DNA from: Citrobacter amalonaticus
GTDB taxonomy: Bacteria; Pseudomonadota; Gammaproteobacteria; Enterobacterales; Enterobacteriaceae
Assembly (NCBI RefSeq): GCF_018252635.1
Contig: NZ_JAGTXM010000002.1
Coordinates: forward strand, 186,001-250,000
Length of the DNA stretch: 64,000 nt
Reading direction: 5' to 3'
In this document: positions 61,801-64,000 of the stretch, one piece after another
Position numbering within the stretch: the first letter of the stretch is position 1
Layout of the letters: every line of letters starts with the position of its first letter
Notes under the pieces: model-generated
Seen by the model: the letters and a program-made list of their open reading frames with translations, nothing else
Told to the model about the DNA's origin: nothing
Database searches by the model: none
Program-made: the position numbers and the translations under genes

Positions 61801-64000
61801 ATGCCTGAACAACAACGTTACACGCTGCCTGTGAAAGCGGGCGACCAGCGCCTGTTGGGTGAACTGACCGGGGCTGCCTGCGCCACGCTGGTGGCGGAAA
61901 TTGCCGAACGTCATGCCGGTCCTGTAGTCCTCGTGGCACCCGATATGCAAAACGCGCTGCGCCTGCATGATGAAATTCGTCAGTTTACCGATCAGATGGT
62001 TATGAGCCTCGCGGACTGGGAAACCCTGCCCTACGACAGTTTCTCCCCGCATCAGGAAATTATCTCCTCACGTCTTTCCACGCTGTACCAGTTGCCGTCG
62101 ATGCAGCGCGGCGTGCTGATCGTACCGGTCAATACCCTGATGCAGCGCGTCTGCCCGCACAGCTATCTGCACGGTCATGCGCTGGTGATGAAAAAAGGCC
62201 AGCGTTTATCGCGCGATGCCCTGCGTTTACAGCTCGACAGCGCCGGTTACCGGCACGTTGATCAGGTCATGGAACATGGCGAATACGCCACCCGCGGCGC
62301 GCTGCTGGATCTGTACCCCATGGGAAGCGAACAGCCCTATCGCCTGGATTTCTTCGACGATGAAATTGACAGTCTGCGCCTGTTTGACGCGGACACCCAG
62401 CGCACGCTGGAAGAAGTCGACGCCATCAATCTGCTGCCCGCCCACGAGTTCCCCACCGACAAAACGGCGATCGAACTGTTTCGCAGTCAGTGGCGCGATA
62501 CCTTCGAGGTGAAGCGCGACGCAGAGCATATCTATCAACAGGTCAGCAAAGGCACGTTGCCGGCGGGGATCGAATACTGGCAGCCGCTGTTTTTCAGCGA
62601 GCCGCTGCCGCCGCTGTTTAGCTATTTCCCGGCAAATACGTTGGTGGTCAATACCGGCGATTTAGAAAACAGCGCCGAGCGTTTCCAGGCCGATACGCTG
62701 GCGCGCTTCGAAAACCGTGGCGTGGATCCGATGCGTCCGCTGCTGCCGCCGGAATCACTCTGGTTGCGCGTCGATGAGCTCTTTTCTGAACTCAAACGCT
62801 GGCCGCGCGTACAGCTCAAAACCGATCATCTGCCTGCCAAAGCGGCAAACAGCAACTTAGGCTTCCGGCCGCTGCCGGACCTCGCGGTTCAGGCGCAGCA
62901 AAAATCGCCGCTGGATGCCCTGCGTAAATTCCTCGAGTCCTTCAACGGGCCGGTGATTTTCTCAGTTGAGAGTGAAGGCCGACGTGAATCCCTGGGTGAA
63001 TTGCTCGCGCGTATCAAAGTCGCGCCGAAGCGCATTATGCGGCTGGATGAAGCGACGGAGACAGGACGCTACCTGATGATTGGCGCCGCCGAACACGGGT
63101 TTATCGATACGACGCGTAATCTGGCACTCATTTGTGAAAGCGACCTGCTGGGCGAGCGCGTGGCGCGCCGTCGTCAGGATTCGCGCCGCACGATTAACCC
63201 GGATACTCTGATCCGCAACCTGGCGGAGTTACATCCGGGTCAGCCTGTGGTGCATCTGGAGCATGGCGTTGGACGTTACGCCGGGATGACCACGCTGGAA
63301 GCCGGCGGGATCAAAGGTGAGTATCTGATGCTTACCTACGCCAATGACGCCAAACTGTACGTTCCGGTCTCCTCTTTGCATCTGATCAGCCGTTACGCCG
63401 GAGGCGCAGAAGAGAACGCGCCGCTGCATAAACTCGGCGGCGACGCCTGGTCCCGCGCCCGACAGAAAGCGGCAGAAAAAGTGCGCGACGTGGCGGCCGA
63501 ACTGCTGGACATCTACGCCCAGCGCGCGGCAAAAGAGGGATTCGCCTTCAAACACGATCGCGAGCAGTATCAACTGTTCTGCGATGGTTTCCCCTTTGAA
63601 ACCACACCCGACCAGGCGCAGGCGATTAACGCCGTGCTTAGCGACATGTGTCAGCCGCTGGCGATGGACCGTCTGGTGTGCGGTGACGTCGGATTTGGCA
63701 AAACCGAAGTGGCGATGCGTGCCGCGTTCCTCGCGGTCGAAAACCACAAGCAGGTGGCAGTGCTGGTGCCAACAACCCTGCTCGCCCAGCAACACTTTGA
63801 TAATTTCCGCGACCGTTTTGCAAACTGGCCGGTGCGCATCGAAATGCTTTCCCGCTTCCGTAGCGCCAAAGAGCAGGCGCAGATCCTGGAACAGGTTGCC
63901 GAAGGGAAAATTGATATTCTGATCGGCACGCACAAACTGCTGCAAAACGATGTGAAGTTAAAAGATCTGGGGTTATTGATCGTCGATGAAGAGCACCGTT
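61801..64000 (+). CDS. mfd: Mfd, transcription-repair coupling factor (5' part)
   Basis: About 733 N-terminal residues of a protein normally near 1,150; the frame is open to the window edge. The UvrB-like N-terminal module, the RNA-polymerase-interacting domain (HGVGRYAGMTTLEAGG near residue 485) and the start of the RecG-like helicase are visible, with Walker A GDVGFGKTEVAM and the DEEH box VDEEHR at the very end. It removes stalled RNA polymerase and recruits UvrA. Start MPEQQRYTLP as in E. coli. Confidence 0.96.
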   Translation, partial: MPEQQRYTLPVKAGDQRLLGELTGAACATLVAEIAERHAGPVVLVAPDMQNALRLHDEIRQFTDQMVMSLADWETLPYDSFSPHQEIISSRLSTLYQLPSMQRGVLIVPVNTLMQRVCPHSYLHGHALVMKKGQRLSRDALRLQLDSAGYRHVDQVMEHGEYATRGALLDLYPMGSEQPYRLDFFDDEIDSLRLFDADTQRTLEEVDAINLLPAHEFPTDKTAIELFRSQWRDTFEVKRDAEHIYQQVSKGTLPAGIEYWQPLFFSEPLPPLFSYFPANTLVVNTGDLENSAERFQADTLARFENRGVDPMRPLLPPESLWLRVDELFSELKRWPRVQLKTDHLPAKAANSNLGFRPLPDLAVQAQQKSPLDALRKFLESFNGPVIFSVESEGRRESLGELLARIKVAPKRIMRLDEATETGRYLMIGAAEHGFIDTTRNLALICESDLLGERVARRRQDSRRTINPDTLIRNLAELHPGQPVVHLEHGVGRYAGMTTLEAGGIKGEYLMLTYANDAKLYVPVSSLHLISRYAGGAEENAPLHKLGGDAWSRARQKAAEKVRDVAAELLDIYAQRAAKEGFAFKHDREQYQLFCDGFPFETTPDQAQAINAVLSDMCQPLAMDRLVCGDVGFGKTEVAMRAAFLAVENHKQVAVLVPTTLLAQQHFDNFRDRFANWPVRIEMLSRFRSAKEQAQILEQVAEGKIDILIGTHKLLQNDVKLKDLGLLIVDEEHR

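Overview
This 64 kb window is chromosomal DNA of an Enterobacteriaceae member. Almost every gene is a close match, in length and sequence, to a core gene of Escherichia coli, Salmonella or Citrobacter. Two traits suggest a Citrobacter-like or Salmonella-like genome rather than E. coli K-12: a second RyhB-type sRNA beside yeaQ, and a gene order that joins the ynjB-to-yeaQ block directly to the icd-to-mfd block (K-12 has these far apart). The genus is inferred; no 16S or other definitive marker is present.

Layout. 1-5.9 kb: ynjBCD putative ABC transporter, the ynjE sulfurtransferase, ynjA-ynjF, nudG and ynjH. 6.3-11.4 kb: gdhA, convergent with the ydjA-selD-topB operon. 11.5-17.9 kb: sppA, ansA, pncA, a secreted GH18 chitinase, a yajD-like HNH protein, yeaC, msrB. 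18.2-22 kb: gapA, yeaD, yeaE, mipA. 22.4-28.8 kb: yeaG-yeaH behind a sigma-54 promoter (ERIC element between them), a diguanylate cyclase (cdgI), yeaK, yoaI, yeaL. 28.7-33.5 kb: nimR/nimT, an unusual amidotransferase-like protein, a DUF523 gene, yeaO, small membrane proteins YoaK and YoaJ, yeaQ.

33.5-40.6 kb is the variable part. It carries a RyhB-2-type sRNA under a Fur-box promoter, then a formate dehydrogenase H homologue with cysteine instead of selenocysteine behind a sigma-54 promoter. A 4.4 kb island follows, bounded by a displaced copy of the icd 3' end and its terminator on one side and intact icd on the other. The island holds two regulator/dehydrogenase pairs and a decayed IS200/IS605 transposase; its right half is visibly AT-rich.

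40.6-64 kb returns to core genes: icd, rluE-nudJ-mnmA-hflD-purB, phoPQ with a PhoP box, roxA, pepT, potABCD, lolCDE-nagK-cobB, ycfT and the 5' part of mfd, which runs off the window.

Themes that link genes: selenium and formate metabolism (selD; the Cys-type FDH-H, which would not need SelD for its active-site residue); iron, nitrogen and magnesium control (RyhB-2/Fur, sigma-54 at yeaG, PhoPQ); and envelope maintenance (lolCDE, mipA, sppA). REP/BIME repeats sit after yeaD, purB, roxA and potD.
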